Origin: Cordilura impudica
Lineage: Eukaryota > Arthropoda > Insecta > Diptera > Scathophagidae
NCBI GenBank assembly: GCA_963682025.1
Contig: CAVMKG010000298.1
Span: 1-64,000, forward strand
Direction of reading: 5' to 3'
DNA: 64,000 nucleotides
In this document: positions 14,190 through 25,254 of the stretch, in pieces
Numbering within the stretch: position 1 is the stretch's first letter
Layout: every line of letters starts with the position of its first letter
Program-made: the position numbers and the translations under genes
The notes under the pieces: generated by a model
What the model saw: only the letters and a program-made list of their open reading frames with translations
Database searches by the model: none
What the model was told of the DNA's origin: nothing

Positions 14190-15125
14190 CCTTTATTTAT
14201 TTATTAAATGTGGATATCACATACAACAAGATATAAATCTTTTTAATTACAGTATGTGATCTTATAATGATACAATCAATTTGTGATAGTAGTTACAATA
14301 CTTTTAAGAAACAAGAAAAATATAAAAATAAAAATAATTTTAAATTACAAAAGTATAAAAATATAAGTAAAAAATTAATGCATAATGGGAGAGTATAGAA
14401 TACATAATATAATCACAAATGAAACAATAATTGTATAAGATTATTTCCTCTATTGGATCGTGCAAATTGAAGGCGTTCAAATAAATAAGATGGTTCTTTG
14501 GTGTATATTACTTTGTGAAGTAGAATTAATGATCTTATTTTTATTAAGGCCACGAGGTCAACTCCGTACAGAGACTAAGAATATAGAGAGGTTCCATCAT
14601 ATCCTTTATACCATACACATAACGTAGGATCGCATTGTAAGCTACTAATAATCTCCTTTTTCTTTCTGAATCACAAAAAGCAAATATCTCACAACCATAT
14701 AGTAACTTCGGCATAATAAAAGTTTTCGCGAGAAGCACACGAATGTTTAAAGGTGTAAGATGTTGTATAGGGTACAACGTTCTTAGCATTACAAATATTT
14801 TTCCAGATGCCGAATTAATCTGATTGTTCCACGTGAGCGATTTATTAAAAATGATTCCCATATTCCTAGCAGATTCCACAATTTCAATATTCTGATTACC
14901 TAATGATACTGGAATATCTATAGGGATGGTTTGATTTCTTTGAGTTATAACTAAACATTTTGATTTTTTTGGATTTAAGTAAAGTCCATTTGAAGAAGCC
15001 CATTCAAATATTATATTGAGATCCTCATTAAGCTTTTCAGTGCATTCACGAATTAATCCTTTTTTTATATATGGCCGCAATGAAGAAATATTTGGCCAGT
15101 TAAAAGCCAAAAAAGCACGATTTAA
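14190..15125 (-). pseudogene. LINE (jockey-like) reverse transcriptase, 3' fragment
   Basis: The minus-strand ORF 15110-14544 encodes the thumb and C-terminal region of a non-LTR reverse transcriptase. It shows the typical 'NGLYLNPKKSKCLVI' stretch, then NMGIIFNKSLTWNNQI and a RRLLVAYNAILRYVYGI stretch. The catalytic YADD motif lies upstream and is missing, so the copy is 5'-truncated. The 3' end, near 14190, has a TAAA-type repeat tail (plus-strand TTTATTTATTTATT). It is the same family as the LINE at 27812-38545. LINE retrotransposition normally gives such 5'-truncated copies. It is inserted in Helentron-like element B. Confidence 0.85.
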
Positions 15126-17221
15126 TGCATATAGCCACCCTACACAACCATTACCTTTGCAATGGAGGTTAGGGCGAGCTATTTAATTAGCAAAAACTAA
15201 ATTAAACGAGAAGTTATGTCATATAACCGGAAACGCATGCATATAGGAAATACTTGCATATTTTTCCAATATTTTGTTTACATTTATCATCAATACTCAA
15301 ACCGAAATGGAGGGTATCAAAGATTCGGCATAGCCGAATTCAACACTCTTACTTGTTTTTGTGTGTAGTATTTACATATACATACATATGTACATATATT
15401 AAATAATAAAATAATATACATATATTCTATATATATATATATATATTTCCATAATAACCGCATGTTAGAAATAAATTGGTATATTATTTTATTTATATAT
15501 AATTCTGCAATATTTTGTTTTAGGGAAAATACATTTATTTTGCATTAACAAACAGAGTGTCACTTCATTTTGCTCAGTGTGACAATGCCACAGTAGATGG
15601 CGCCACAATTTTCGTTCTAATTAGCTTTGCAATAGTTTGACGGGCGGCACTTATTATTACACACATTCAACCTCTTCTTTTTCACAAAAACTACTACGAC
15701 GACGACGACGATTATCTGCATACGAAGTCGAATAATTACGACGAATTGCTATATTTATCATTTTTCCTTTTAATTTTTCCAACAAATATTCTATTTGAGA
15801 AGCGGAGAGCGAAAAAATAGTTACTTCTATTTTAACATGAATGTCAACATTTTCAATTAGATATCAAACAGAACAATGTTTAAAGTATATACAGAGCTGA
15901 GTAAAGAAGAAGCAATGAGTTTCTACATAGTTATGCATATACAATTATTATTCTGCTTTACCTACAAAATATCTGATTGCGATTATATAATTACTAACGC
16001 ATTACTATTCACATAAATACAAAATTGCATCTTTTAAATTTTCCATTCAAATTTAAGAAAATATCACTTCTAAAAATTGGAATTCAGATTTCCAATTATA
16101 AATTAGAAAATATCAATTGAATTTTAGAAAATCATATTAAAACGTCGGAAATAATAACTTGAAATTTAGAACACATCAATTGAATTATTAAAATATAAAT
16201 TTTATTATTTAAACACAAATTGAAATTCAGAAAACGCCAATATATGTTTACATATAAAAAATCAAAAATCATCAACTTAAAAAAAAAATATTGCGATTCA
16301 GGAGACATTAATAGCATTTCAGGATAAGAAAACATTAATTTAAATTCAACGAAGTTTAAAAAACCTCAAATGATATTTAAGAATTGCGAACATAAAAATT
16401 GTTACATAAATAAAGCGCAATTTGATTTATTTATATATTATTTGTCATAATTTTTTTGGATGCAAATTTGAAGTTATTCAGAAAAAAAAGATAACAATTT
16501 GATTTATTTAAAATTTTATGGACATTTGGTTTTTTACATTTGGCATCCCTAATTTGAACCAGTGTTCATGATGACTTCAAAATTTGACTTCGTGTTAGGC
16601 AAAGTAAAACCCAAAAAATTGAAGTTCGATAATAATTCCCATGTAGTAGTATTTGGAGTCAATAAATGAAAACAAATTTTATTGAAATAATTTAATTCAA
16701 AATCAAAATTTGGCATCACTGGGTTAGATTGTATTATGTTGTGTTATGTTGTGTTACCACAAAATCTAATAGTGAAAACTCCCTTTTAATAAGTAAAAAA
16801 AAATATTTTCCAAATATGGCAATATTTTAACAAAAAAAAAAAATTGACAGAACTTTTGTTTTTGGTTATATTGTTACTCAATCCGACCTATACAGCCGCA
16901 ATGAAGAATTATTTGGCCAGTTAAAAGAAACTATACAACCATTAATTTGCAAAAACTAAATTAAACGAGAGGTTATGTCAGCAACCACGATAACCAAAAA
17001 GCAAACACCGAAACGTGTTTTCTTTTATCCGAAATAATAGAAAAGACGAAAACGATCTTTCCTCGCTGGAGCGCGAATTACTAATGTGAGAGAGCTCTAT
17101 ATACCAACTCTTGGAATAAACAAAAATCCAGATCAAACCAAAGAATTTGCTGAAATAATTTGGTATTAAGTTTAACAAATTGTTTACCTTTTCAAATATT
17201 TTGTTTACATTTATTATCAAT

Positions 17222-17746
17222 TGTAGTATACTCGTGAACAGAGGGTCAACTGTAAACCCAAATCAATGATTCACGAGTATACAAATAAATATGTACATTC
17301 ATGGTGACGATTGATCTGGGTTTGCAATGTATGTGTTTGTATGTTTGCATGTCAAAAGAATGTAGAACGCAAACGAGTATATTGTAAACAAAAGTTTAAT
17401 GACATATTTTAAGTATCACCAATTTGTGTAACATTACACCAAATTGGGAATGATCGATTTACTTTTTATTTTTAGTGACGATTTGACGAACTGACCTTTT
17501 GACGAAAGAGAACGTACTCAATGAGTGTACGTACATGAATGTGCATGAGTAATTTTAAGATTGAGTAAATTTTATTCAAACCTAGTAATAGTAAATTAAT
17601 ATATAAGTTTTTACAATTTTAAAATAAAGTCAGTCTTAATCTAGAGACAGAAAACAAAACAGCTCCAGTCTTTGAATCAAAAATAGAAACCTGTGACTCT
17701 CCTACTTTCCTTCATTAAATGACGATACTGCTGTTCTTTCACCATA
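17222..17746 (+). repeat. 5' LTR of the deleted 412-like element
   Basis: It matches 19845-20359 and, for its first 425 bases or so, the LTRs at 29310 and 36643. It is followed directly by TGGCGATCCTTGCC, a primer-binding-site-like sequence that begins with TGG. Confidence 0.88.
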
Positions 17747-18229
17747 TGGCGATCCTTGCCAACTTTCATGCAACAATAATAGCAGGAGTAAACGAAAAAG
17801 TTTAGCTATTGAAGGTTCGCTGAAAGGAACCGGCATCCTGGTGGATATTTTTGACGACATTTGGCATCAACAACACCTTTAACCACCATACCACCAGCAG
17901 AGGCAGTACATATATAGCATCAACGACAACTTTAATCACCACAACATATGAAGAAAGAAAGAATAAGTATAAAAATCCAGAAGGTGCATGGGCACGCCTG
18001 GTAAAAATTAAAAATATAGTGTATAAAAAATTTTTTAAAAAAAAAAAAAAAAAAAACAAAAAAAAAAAGAAAAAAATCAAAAAGGGGAATGTGAAAATGT
18101 TTTAAAGTTACTGAAAGTGAAACAAAATTTTTTTTTTTAATATTGTAAATTTAAATTTCGATAAAAAGTTTTCTTTTCTTTTTGTAGTCCAAAGTGTATT
18201 TTTTTTAGTGTTTTTTTTTTTTTGTGAGC

Positions 18230-18418
18230 ATGGGGAATAGTCAAAACAAAATAAGTGAAGTGGTAACGGAAACGGTTAAGAACCCCACGGCAATTAGCGT
18301 TAGTTTGGAGGTGTTTATTTTAATTTGCGTACTGGTAACATTTACCGTAGTGATTAAACATTTGAGAAAGTACGTGAAGAAACAAGTGAGGGTACAACAA
18401 GTTAGAAATATAGTTTAA
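18230..18418 (+). CDS. small membrane ORF of the 412-like element (copy 1)
   Basis: The ORF has 62 codons from the ATG. The peptide starts MGNSQNKIS, which fits the N-myristoylation pattern (Gly2, small or Asn residue at 6, Lys7). Residues about 22-42 form one hydrophobic segment, followed by a strongly basic tail (HLRKYVKKQVRVQQ). It is identical at the protein level to the ORF at 30210-30398, although gag and pol of these copies carry stops. A pyrimidine-rich tract ending in TTTTTGTAG lies at about 18165-18187, so a splice acceptor just upstream is possible. The ATG is chosen over an in-frame GTG two codons upstream. The function is unknown; membrane targeting is an inference. Confidence 0.6.
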   Translation: MGNSQNKISEVVTETVKNPTAISVSLEVFILICVLVTFTVVIKHLRKYVKKQVRVQQVRNIV

Positions 18419-18429
18419 ATTTTTTTTTT

Positions 18430-18651
18430 ATGGAGGAGACAAAAGAAGAAATATTAAGTTATTTGAAAATAGCTGAAGAAAATTGGAAAAGGTTCTTGAA
18501 AGAAGCAGAGGATAAGGAAAAAGTAGTGAAACCAGAAATTTTGAATATTGGTCCTAAACCACTTAGAATTGTGAAAAAGGATAGAATATTTAGAGAACCA
18601 AGCATACCTAAAGTAGAACTACCAAAAATTAGGAGAAACGAGGCGATTTAA
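18430..18651 (+). pseudogene. second small ORF of the 412-like element, frameshifted (copy 1)
   Basis: It starts with ATG 11 bases after the first small ORF and begins MEETKEEILSYLK. It is rich in Lys, Glu and Ile, coiled-coil-like at its start. Compared with the copy at 30409-30800 one base is missing near 18640 (AGAAACGAGG against AGAAACAGAGG), so the frame closes early at 18651. The lost C-terminal part is visible in another frame up to about 18815. I recognise no homolog. Confidence 0.55.
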
Positions 18652-18802
18652 AAAGTCGTATGCAAAGGAAAATAAACATTTTAAAAAGTGAATTAAACTA
18701 CGAGACACAAAGAGACAGAAGAGTAGAACTGGAAAAGAAATTACAGGAAACCAGAAAGGAATTAAATTCATATTTGAAAGAGAAAAGAAAAGCAAAAAAG
18801 AA

Positions 18803-19087
18803 ATGTCTGCAGAAGAAATAAATGCACAACCAGATATGTTAGATAAACTAGATGAGGAAATAAGAAGATTAGCAGATGAAGGGTATTTTACTAAACCATT
18901 AGAGCTACGCAAAAAAAAAAAAGTTGAAGTTAAATATACAAAGGCTGAGTTACAAAAACAGGTTAAATGGTTTGCTAATTTTTGGAAAGTTATAGGAATG
19001 AAAGGTAGTCCTACGGAAGAAGATATAATAAGGCCCACAACAGTAAAGGCAGAGACCATCCTAATGGTAGAGAAATTCGGAAGGTAG
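18803..19087 (+). CDS. third small ORF of the 412-like element (copy 1)
   Basis: The ORF has 94 codons with an ATG that overlaps the natural end of the second small ORF. The peptide begins MSAEEINAQPDMLDKLDEE and is charged, with an acidic N-terminus and a Lys-rich middle. It is nearly identical to 30782-31066, with a handful of substitutions and no frame breaks. The overlap suggests coupled translation or a frameshift product. No family is recognised. Confidence 0.55.
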   Translation: MSAEEINAQPDMLDKLDEEIRRLADEGYFTKPLELRKKKKVEVKYTKAELQKQVKWFANFWKVIGMKGSPTEEDIIRPTTVKAETILMVEKFGR

Positions 19088-19360
19088 AAGAATAAAGAGG
19101 AAAAGAAGACGAAACAGAATTTTTTTTTTTAATCCAAAATTTTTTTTTAAAGATCTTATTGTTATTATAGTAAGCAAACAACTATATATAAGAATTATTA
19201 CATTATAAACACTATATTACATTATAAACACTAAATATAAGAAATATTAAACAACGTTGAAATATAAATTGAAATTGAAATATAAAAACAATATGTTAAA
19301 ACTAATTTAATGAATAAATAAAGCAAAATTTAAAAAAAAAGAAAATTTTTATGATTATCA

Positions 19361-19840
19361 ATGTCTCATATGGAAAATTTAATAAAGAGATTGGAATCGA
19401 TAGCAGTAAACGCTAAAAAATCAATAGGGAAACCATATTCTATAGAAACGGTAAATTCGAAAAGGAAGGAAATATCAGAATTGAGAACTCAGTTTGAGGA
19501 CTGTTTGGCGGAAACTGAATTGACAGAAGAACTAAGAATAAAGATAGCTGACAAATTTAGAAAACTAAAAGAAGAAGCACTAGAAATTTTGACACATCAT
19601 ATAGATAAAAAAGATACTGAAAAAAGGGAAAAGTTAACTATGATGACGATTATGGACATGAACGAATTATCGGCTGTTTCGAAGCTAATACCTATATTTA
19701 CGGGAAGGAAAGAAGAATTGCATAGTTTTGTGACAAATCTCGAATTGGTGTATGAAACTGTGACACAGGAAAAGCGAAATTTTTTCTTTAACTTCATATT
19801 TAAATCGCGAATTGAACAGAGAGTACAGAACCGAGTATAC
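19361..19840 (+). pseudogene. truncated gag of the deleted 412-like element
   Basis: It starts MSHMENLIKRLES and follows the gag of the full copy (31337 onward) for about 158 codons, covering the helical N-terminal half of the capsid region. It then runs directly into LTR sequence. At the place where the full copy has TGA (31808), this copy reads CGA. The remaining frame to 19918 is LTR-derived and not gag. Confidence 0.8.
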
Positions 19841-19844
19841 AGTA

Positions 19845-20359
19845 GTGAACAGAGGGTCAACTGTAAACCCAAATCAATGATTCACGAGTATACAAATAAA
19901 TATGTACATTCATGGTGACGATTGATCTGGGTTTGCAATGTATGTGTTTGTATGTTTGCATGTCAAAAGAATGTAGAACGCAAACGAGTATATTGTAAAC
20001 AAAAGTTTAATGACATATTTTAAGTATCACCAATTTGTGTAACATTACACCAAATTGGGAATGATCGATTTACATTTTTTATTTTTAGTGACGATTTGAC
20101 GAACTGACCTTTTGACGAAAGAGAACGTACTCAATGAGTGTACGTACATGAATGTGCATGAGTAATTTTAAGATTGAGTAAATTTTATTCAAACCTAGTA
20201 ATAGTAAATTAATATATAAGTTTTTACAATTTAAAAATAAAGTCAGTCTTAATCTAGAGACAGAAATCAAAACAGCTCCAGTCTTTGAATCAAAAATAGA
20301 AACCTGTGACTCTCCTACTTTCCTTCATTAAATGACGATACTGCTGTTCTTTCACCATA
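19845..20359 (+). repeat. 3' LTR of the deleted 412-like element, 5'-trimmed
   Basis: It matches 17222-17746 except for the missing start and a 2-base difference at the junction with gag. It is followed by the target duplication CAAT. Confidence 0.85.
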
Positions 20360-20454
20360 CAATACTCAAACCGAGGTATCAAAGATTCGGCACAGCCGAA
20401 TATAACACTCTTACTGGTTTTCATCTCGACTTTACCACATCGTAGAATATTTGT

Positions 20455-20700
20455 AGAATTATTGATCGCCAAATTAAGTGTTTTGTCAAGGACCATATAT
20501 AATAGGACCATATATAATAAATTATCTGCAAACTGATATTGGAACATGTCAGCAAGAGAGGACAACAAGCATATATACAAAATATATATGAATCCGGCCA
20601 ATGCAGAATGTTGCTGAAAATGTTTGGTATACGATAATGTAATAATCGTACGAGATAAATTTTACGATAACAATATGCACCATGTCACTTGACACAACAC
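20455..20700. repeat. left inverted arm of a foldback-type element
   Basis: The stretch with GACCATATATAATAGG, AACATGTCAGCAAGAGAGGA, CCGGCCAATGCAGAATGTTG and GTATACGATAATGTAATAAT is the reverse complement of 24415-24630. The two arms face each other across about 3.7 kb, which includes a later LINE insertion. Confidence 0.75.
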
Positions 20701-20850
20701 GCACATTGGTACTCACCAAGAAACAAAAAAACCCAGTCAGCATTTTATGAAATTTTGACACGCTTATATGACTCGCTCTTCAAATCCGATTGTTAAAACA
20801 AGCTTCCAACTAACTGGGTATACACACATGGGCACATACCAAGAAGCAAC

Positions 20851-20873
20851 AAACACACACACACACACACACA
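20851..20873. repeat. (CA)n microsatellite
   Basis: About 23 bp of uninterrupted CA dinucleotides. Confidence 0.9.
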
Positions 20874-21194
20874 TAGTTTTTATTATATTTTCTCAAACTT
20901 ATTTAACTCATTTACATTCATTACATGACAAAATAAGGGTGGGTAATTGTGTTAATTCATGCAAAAGGTCATAAATTAAACATCAACTGCTGGTTGGTTG
21001 AAATCTTGCACACGGCTTGAATAGTTTCAATTTTTCAAAATTTTTAACAATTTAAGTTTTTTGAAAGAGAATAAAAATTTTAAATAGAAATAAAGAAACA
21101 AAAAGTTATAATATGTCTAAAATTTTATTTAACAAAACATTAGAATGAAAATAATCTAACCCATAAAAACAAACTCTTTCTTTGCTTATGCATA

Positions 21195-21720
21195 TGAGTT
21201 TTGAATTTCTCTGTGGCTGTGCGCGGCTATCTTAAAATTAATCTATGGCCACAACAAGTCAATTGACAAAGTTTCAGATCGATGTGATGATGGGAAATTA
21301 GGTTTTAATCTCTCCGTGACTGTGCGTGACTATGCGTGACTGTGTGTGACTATGTCAAAGTTAATCTTTTTTTCACAGCAAGTCTATCGACCATGTTTCA
21401 GATCGATTGGACAAGGGGAAATGGGTTTTAATTCACGCCGTGACTGTGCGTGACTATGGCGAAGTTAATCTTTCTTCACAGCAAGTATATCGACCAAGTT
21501 TCAGATTGATTGACGGAAAACCCGTTTTAAATCTCTACGTGACTGTGCGTGACTAAGTCAAGGTTAATCTTTTTTCACAGCAAGTGTATGGTCCAAGTTT
21601 CAGATCGATCTGTAAGGGGAAATGACATTTAGATCACTCCTTGACTACCCCAAAATTAATCTGTAGTCACAACAAGACTATGAGCCAAGTTTCAGATCAA
21701 TTGGATAAGGGGGAAAGGGG
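21195..21720. repeat. five diverged tandem units of about 115 bp
   Basis: Each unit carries GTGACTGTGCGTGACTA, a TTAATCTTTTTTCACAGCAAG block and AAGTTTCAGATCGATTGGA followed by AAGGGGAAA. Single related units occur at 59430-59520 and 61105-61200, so the unit belongs to a dispersed fly element. Confidence 0.75.
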
Positions 21721-22013
21721 TTGCCCCACGACAGACAGAGTGTATGAGTTAAAAGAAAGAGTTTAAAAATTCATAAATAAATAAAGAAAACAAATTCCAA
21801 AAATAAAGAAAAAAGACTTAATTTAAAAAATTAATATAAAGTATATTTTAAAAACTTATATTAAAAAAAAAAAAAATAAAGAAAAAAAAAAATCAAAAAC
21901 TTAACTTGAAAAATAAATATAAGCCATTTCAAATATTAAAAAGTTGGTAAAAAACAATTCAAAAACTTAATTTTCCCATTAGCCCCTTGGACAGAGTATC
22001 ATTGATGAAGTGC

Positions 22014-22310
22014 TCAGCAAGTAGACTTTGTTACGGGGTCATTTTTCGCAACTAAATTCCCTATTTTTTGCAGTTTGCTGACGGAAAATAATCTACTTTT
22101 CTTTTTTGCTTCTATTAATTCGACTGCTTCGTGTTTTGTGGGGCATACTGCTCCTAAAACTTCAGCCTTTGGGGTTCTAAAACTTCGCCCTTTGGGGGGC
22201 ATGTCACTTGACAACAATACTTGCCCCGTTACTTCTGCTTTGTCCGGAAGAAATATAACGCTCTGGTAAGGATTACCTCCCAGACGATATCTTCGTTCGT
22301 AAAAGCTAGT
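22014..22310 (-). other. coding-like fragment, unrecognised
   Basis: On the minus strand an open frame of about 95 codons reaches from near 22310 to a stop at 22014. Its composition is protein-like (Gly-Asn-Pro-Tyr, Lys- and Ala-rich helices, KKKSRLFSVSKLQKIG) and unlike the A+T-rich surroundings. It has no clear start, and the DNA repeats CCTTTGGGG twice within it. It may be a gene piece carried by a transposon. No family is recognised. Confidence 0.35.
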
Positions 22311-22721
22311 GAAAAGATAAAAATTTAATTAATTTGCATTATATTATATTGAAAACTATAACAGATAGTGCTTTTAAACTAGTTAATTAATAAAAAAAAA
22401 TTTTGTATATGGCGTTGACACACTAAAAATTCATAGAGTGCATATTTTTGTACATTTGTATAGAAAATTACTGATATTTTTCGGCGAAATGTATAAGTTC
22501 ACCGGCTCTTCAATTTTCCCTGGAATAGTGTTAAGTTTTAACGATATAATGTGCTGAAATCGATTACTTAAAAACATATAAATTTTTAAAAAATAGTGAA
22601 GGAAAATTTTCAACAAAATTACATCAAACTTTTTTTCGGAAGTTTTTCGAGTAGTTTATCCCACACGCCAACATTTTTGTCGAAATACTTTGAAACTTTG
22701 AAAACATATCCTCTATATATT

Positions 22722-24405
22722 TTTTTTTTTTTTTTATTTATTTATTAGTATTAAAAATACTTTAAATATTCAAAAAACATTACATAAATTCATATTACAT
22801 TAGTTATAAGTTCAATATAAATAAATTGTATCTTACTACATTTGTAAATTTTTTTCTAAATACATTGTAATTTCTTTCAAGTTTTATATTGTTTGGTAAA
22901 TCATTGAACAGTTTGAAGCCTTTATAAAAAAGGGATCTTTGCATATGTGTTGTCATGACCCTTTGGATTCGAAAATCTTCAGTATTTCTTAGTGCATACG
23001 GTTGTACTTCTCCAACATATTTAATTTGATCGCATAGATATTCTGGGGCATCACCTTGTTTCATTTTTTTAATAAAAATTAAAGTGTTGAATTTCATTTA
23101 ACCATTTTAGTTCTCTAAGCATTTCGTTGATGTGTTTATATCGATTGCATTTTAGTATAACCCTCATTGCTTTATTTTGTAGTTTTTGTATTCTTTCTAC
23201 CTGACTATCATTACAGCAAGTATATATTATTGTCGATCCGTATTCAAAATTTGGTTTAATTATTGTATTATAAATATTTATTGCAGTTGTTTTTGATATT
23301 TTATTTCGTATTCTTTTAAAAAATCCGATTTTTTTCCCGATTTTTTTTACAAGTATAGTCTATGTGTTCTTTAAATTTTAAGTCTTTATCTATTATAAAT
23401 CCGAGATATTTTATGTGTTCAACCTTTTCTTTTATTTTATCGTTAATTTTAAATATTGCTTCAGTGTTCATATTTATTTCAATTATTTTTGTTTTATTTT
23501 CGTTTAGTTTTAGTTTATTCATTTTTAACCAGGTATTAATTTTATTGATGTCATGGTACATATTTGCTCTGCAACTTTCATCATCATCTCCTTCCGTGTA
23601 TATTAATGTATCATCTGCGTATAGGACCATTTCACTTCTATCTAATACCTTTGGCATATCATTAATATATATAATAAATAAGAGAGCACCCAAAATTGAG
23701 CCTTGTGGTACACCGAAATCATTTTCAATTTCAGTTGACAAAACATTATTAACTTTAGTTATTTGCTTCCTTTTTTTCAAATACGACTCGAACCAATTTA
23801 ATTCCGTACCTTGTATTCCATACATATAGAGTTTTTTTTCACTATAATTTGCCTGTCGATTGTTTCAAAGGCTCGTTTAAAATCTAAAAAAATTGCCATC
23901 ACTTTTTTTGTTTTTTCTATATTTTTCCATTTACTTATTACATAATTTACAGTCGTTTCACATGAGTATTTTTTACGGAATCCTGATTGGTACTTTGACA
24001 ATATAGAGTTTTCTTCAATATATTTTTCTAATTGTTCTTTGACAACTTTTTCCAAAATTTTTTCACAGGTTTTTAATGTGTTTATTGGCCGGTATTCTTC
24101 GCATTTATTTGTTTTTGTCACTTTTTCAATTGGTGTTACCATAGTTACTTTCCAATTTTCAGGGAATTCACCTGTCTCTAGCGATTTATTTATAATTTTT
24201 AATATTGATGCTCCTGTTACGTTCCAGTTGTCAAGAATGATTTTATTAGATATTTTATCACAGTCAGTTTTATTTTTCATATGTATAATTATATTCTTAA
24301 GTTCTAAAATGTTTATTGCACAGAATTTGAATTGGTGGTTATTCAGTTTAAAGTACTCAGAGTTTTTTTTAATGAAGTCAAACAACTATGAAGTGGATAT
24401 TTTCA
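22722..24405 (-). pseudogene. LINE reverse transcriptase, 5'-truncated and frame-broken
   Basis: On the minus strand 24385-23798 carries the fingers and palm (EEYRPINTLKTCEKILEKVV, YQSGFRKKYSCETTVNYVI, motif A FLDFKRAFETIDR). 23825-23316 carries motif B (GVPQGSILGALLFIIYINDM) and the catalytic LYADDTLIY. 23097-22804 carries the C-terminal region. Frame breaks near 23820, 23340 (in a T-run) and 23100 make it inactive. The 3' end at 22722 has an A-rich tail followed by TAAATAAATAA on the minus strand. The endonuclease domain is missing. It differs clearly from the jockey-like family elsewhere in the window; the clade is not assigned. It is inserted next to the right arm of the foldback-type element. 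Confidence 0.87.
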
Positions 24406-24414
24406 ATAGGAGCA

Positions 24415-25130
24415 TATTGTTATCGTAAAATTTATCTCGTACGATTATGAGATTATCGTATACCAAAAATTTTTAGCAACATTCTGCATTGGCCGGATTC
24501 ATAGAACATGCTTTGTCAAAATTTTGTTTGTTGCTAAACCATAAAATTTTGCATATATGTTTTATGTCCTCTCTTGCTGACATGTTCCAATATCAGTGTG
24601 CAGATCCTCTATTATATATGGTGGTATAACAAAATTTGTCAGCAATAATGTACATTGTCCTGTAACAAAGAACACGGTTTATCAACATTTTTTGTTGCTG
24701 GACGCACCAAATTTTTTATATACGCTTATTGTCCCTAATGTTCATGTCACAAATTTTCAGTTTGCACATCCTCTATAATATATGGTCCTTGGAACGATTT
24801 TTACATTATCGTATACCAAAAATGTTCGGCAACATTCTGCATTGGCTGTACTCATGGAACATGCTTCATCAACATTTTTTTTGCTGCTGAACCATAAAAT
24901 TTTGTATATGCTTGTCGTCCTCTCTTGCTGACATGTTCCAATATCAATTTGCATATCCTCTATTATAAATGATCCTTGTTATTACATTATCGTACAACAA
25001 AATTCGTCAGCAACATTGTGCATTGCCCAGTAACATGGAACACTATTTATCAACATTTAATTGTTGCTGGGCGCATCAAATTTATTTTTTATAGAAAAAT
25101 CAAAATGCGGAACTTATATGGTCCACACTG
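24415..25130. repeat. right arm of the foldback-type element, in about 185-bp tandem units
   Basis: Four diverged units are seen. They share CATTATCGTATACCAAAAAT, GCAACATTCTGCATTGGC, GAACATGCTTTATCAACATT-like words, TCCTCTCTTGCTGACATGTT and GCAGATCCTCTATTATATAT. Units one and three resemble each other most, as do two and four. The first unit is the reverse complement of 20455-20690. Confidence 0.75.
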
Positions 25131-25254
25131 TATGTACCAATGAAGCAAATTCTACAAACACAAGGATCACATGAACAACAACAAGAATTACAAATATCAT
25201 ATACAATATATAATTGTGCCATTACCCAAGTCAAATGGAGAATTCAGACGTATA

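Larger units (their letters stand above)
9127..15358 (+). mobile_element. Helentron/DINE-1-like element B, broken by several insertions
   Basis: The 5' end TATACCCTCCACTCCAGTG is at 9127. The 3' end, GGAGGGTATCAAAGATTCGG, then hairpin TTCGGCATAGCCGAA and CTCTTACTTGTTTTT, is at about 15305-15358. Comparison with the copies at 25255-27666 and 44601-47066 shows three foreign blocks inside: 9841-11825 (unassigned), 13700-14187 (mariner remnant) and 14190-15125 (LINE). The element's own sequence is therefore about 9127-9840, 11826-13690 and 15126-15358. A 90-codon ORF at 12340-12612 is shared with the 25255 copy but broken in the 45360 copy, so it is not treated as a gene. Confidence 0.72.
17222..20359 (+). 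mobile_element. 412/mdg1-clade LTR retrotransposon, internally deleted copy
   Basis: The 5' LTR 17222-17746 starts TGTAGTATAC and ends CACCATA. The internal part holds three small ORFs and the start of gag. Near 19835 gag is joined abruptly to a 3' LTR that lacks its first few bases and ends at 20359. The 4-bp target duplication CAAT is seen at 17218-17221 and 20360-20363. All of pol and most of gag are absent compared with the full copy at 29310-37117. Its LTR differs from that copy in the last 100 bases (the U5 side), so they are different subfamilies or recombinants. Confidence 0.88.
15359..20420 (+). mobile_element. Helentron-like element, 5'-truncated, containing a 412-like insertion
   Basis: Directly after the 3' terminus of element B, sequence matching the internal part of the other copies (from about 12010 and 25560) begins. 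It runs to 17221, is interrupted by the LTR element 17222-20359, and resumes with ACTCAAACCGAGGTATCAAAG, the hairpin TTCGGCACAGCCGAA and CTCTTACTGGTTTT, ending near 20420. It therefore lies head-to-tail behind element B. No ORF is supported in it. Confidence 0.65.
20700..22721. other. interior of the foldback-type element, no supported gene
   Basis: It contains a (CA)n run at 20851-20873, a tandem repeat at about 21195-21720, A-rich sequence to 21960, and a coding-like minus-strand stretch at 22014-22310. Nothing here is recognised as a transposase. Confidence 0.45.

Noticed and set aside
21195..21720. CRISPR-like array
   Set aside because: The units are long, diverged and contiguous without unique spacers, and the DNA is eukaryotic.
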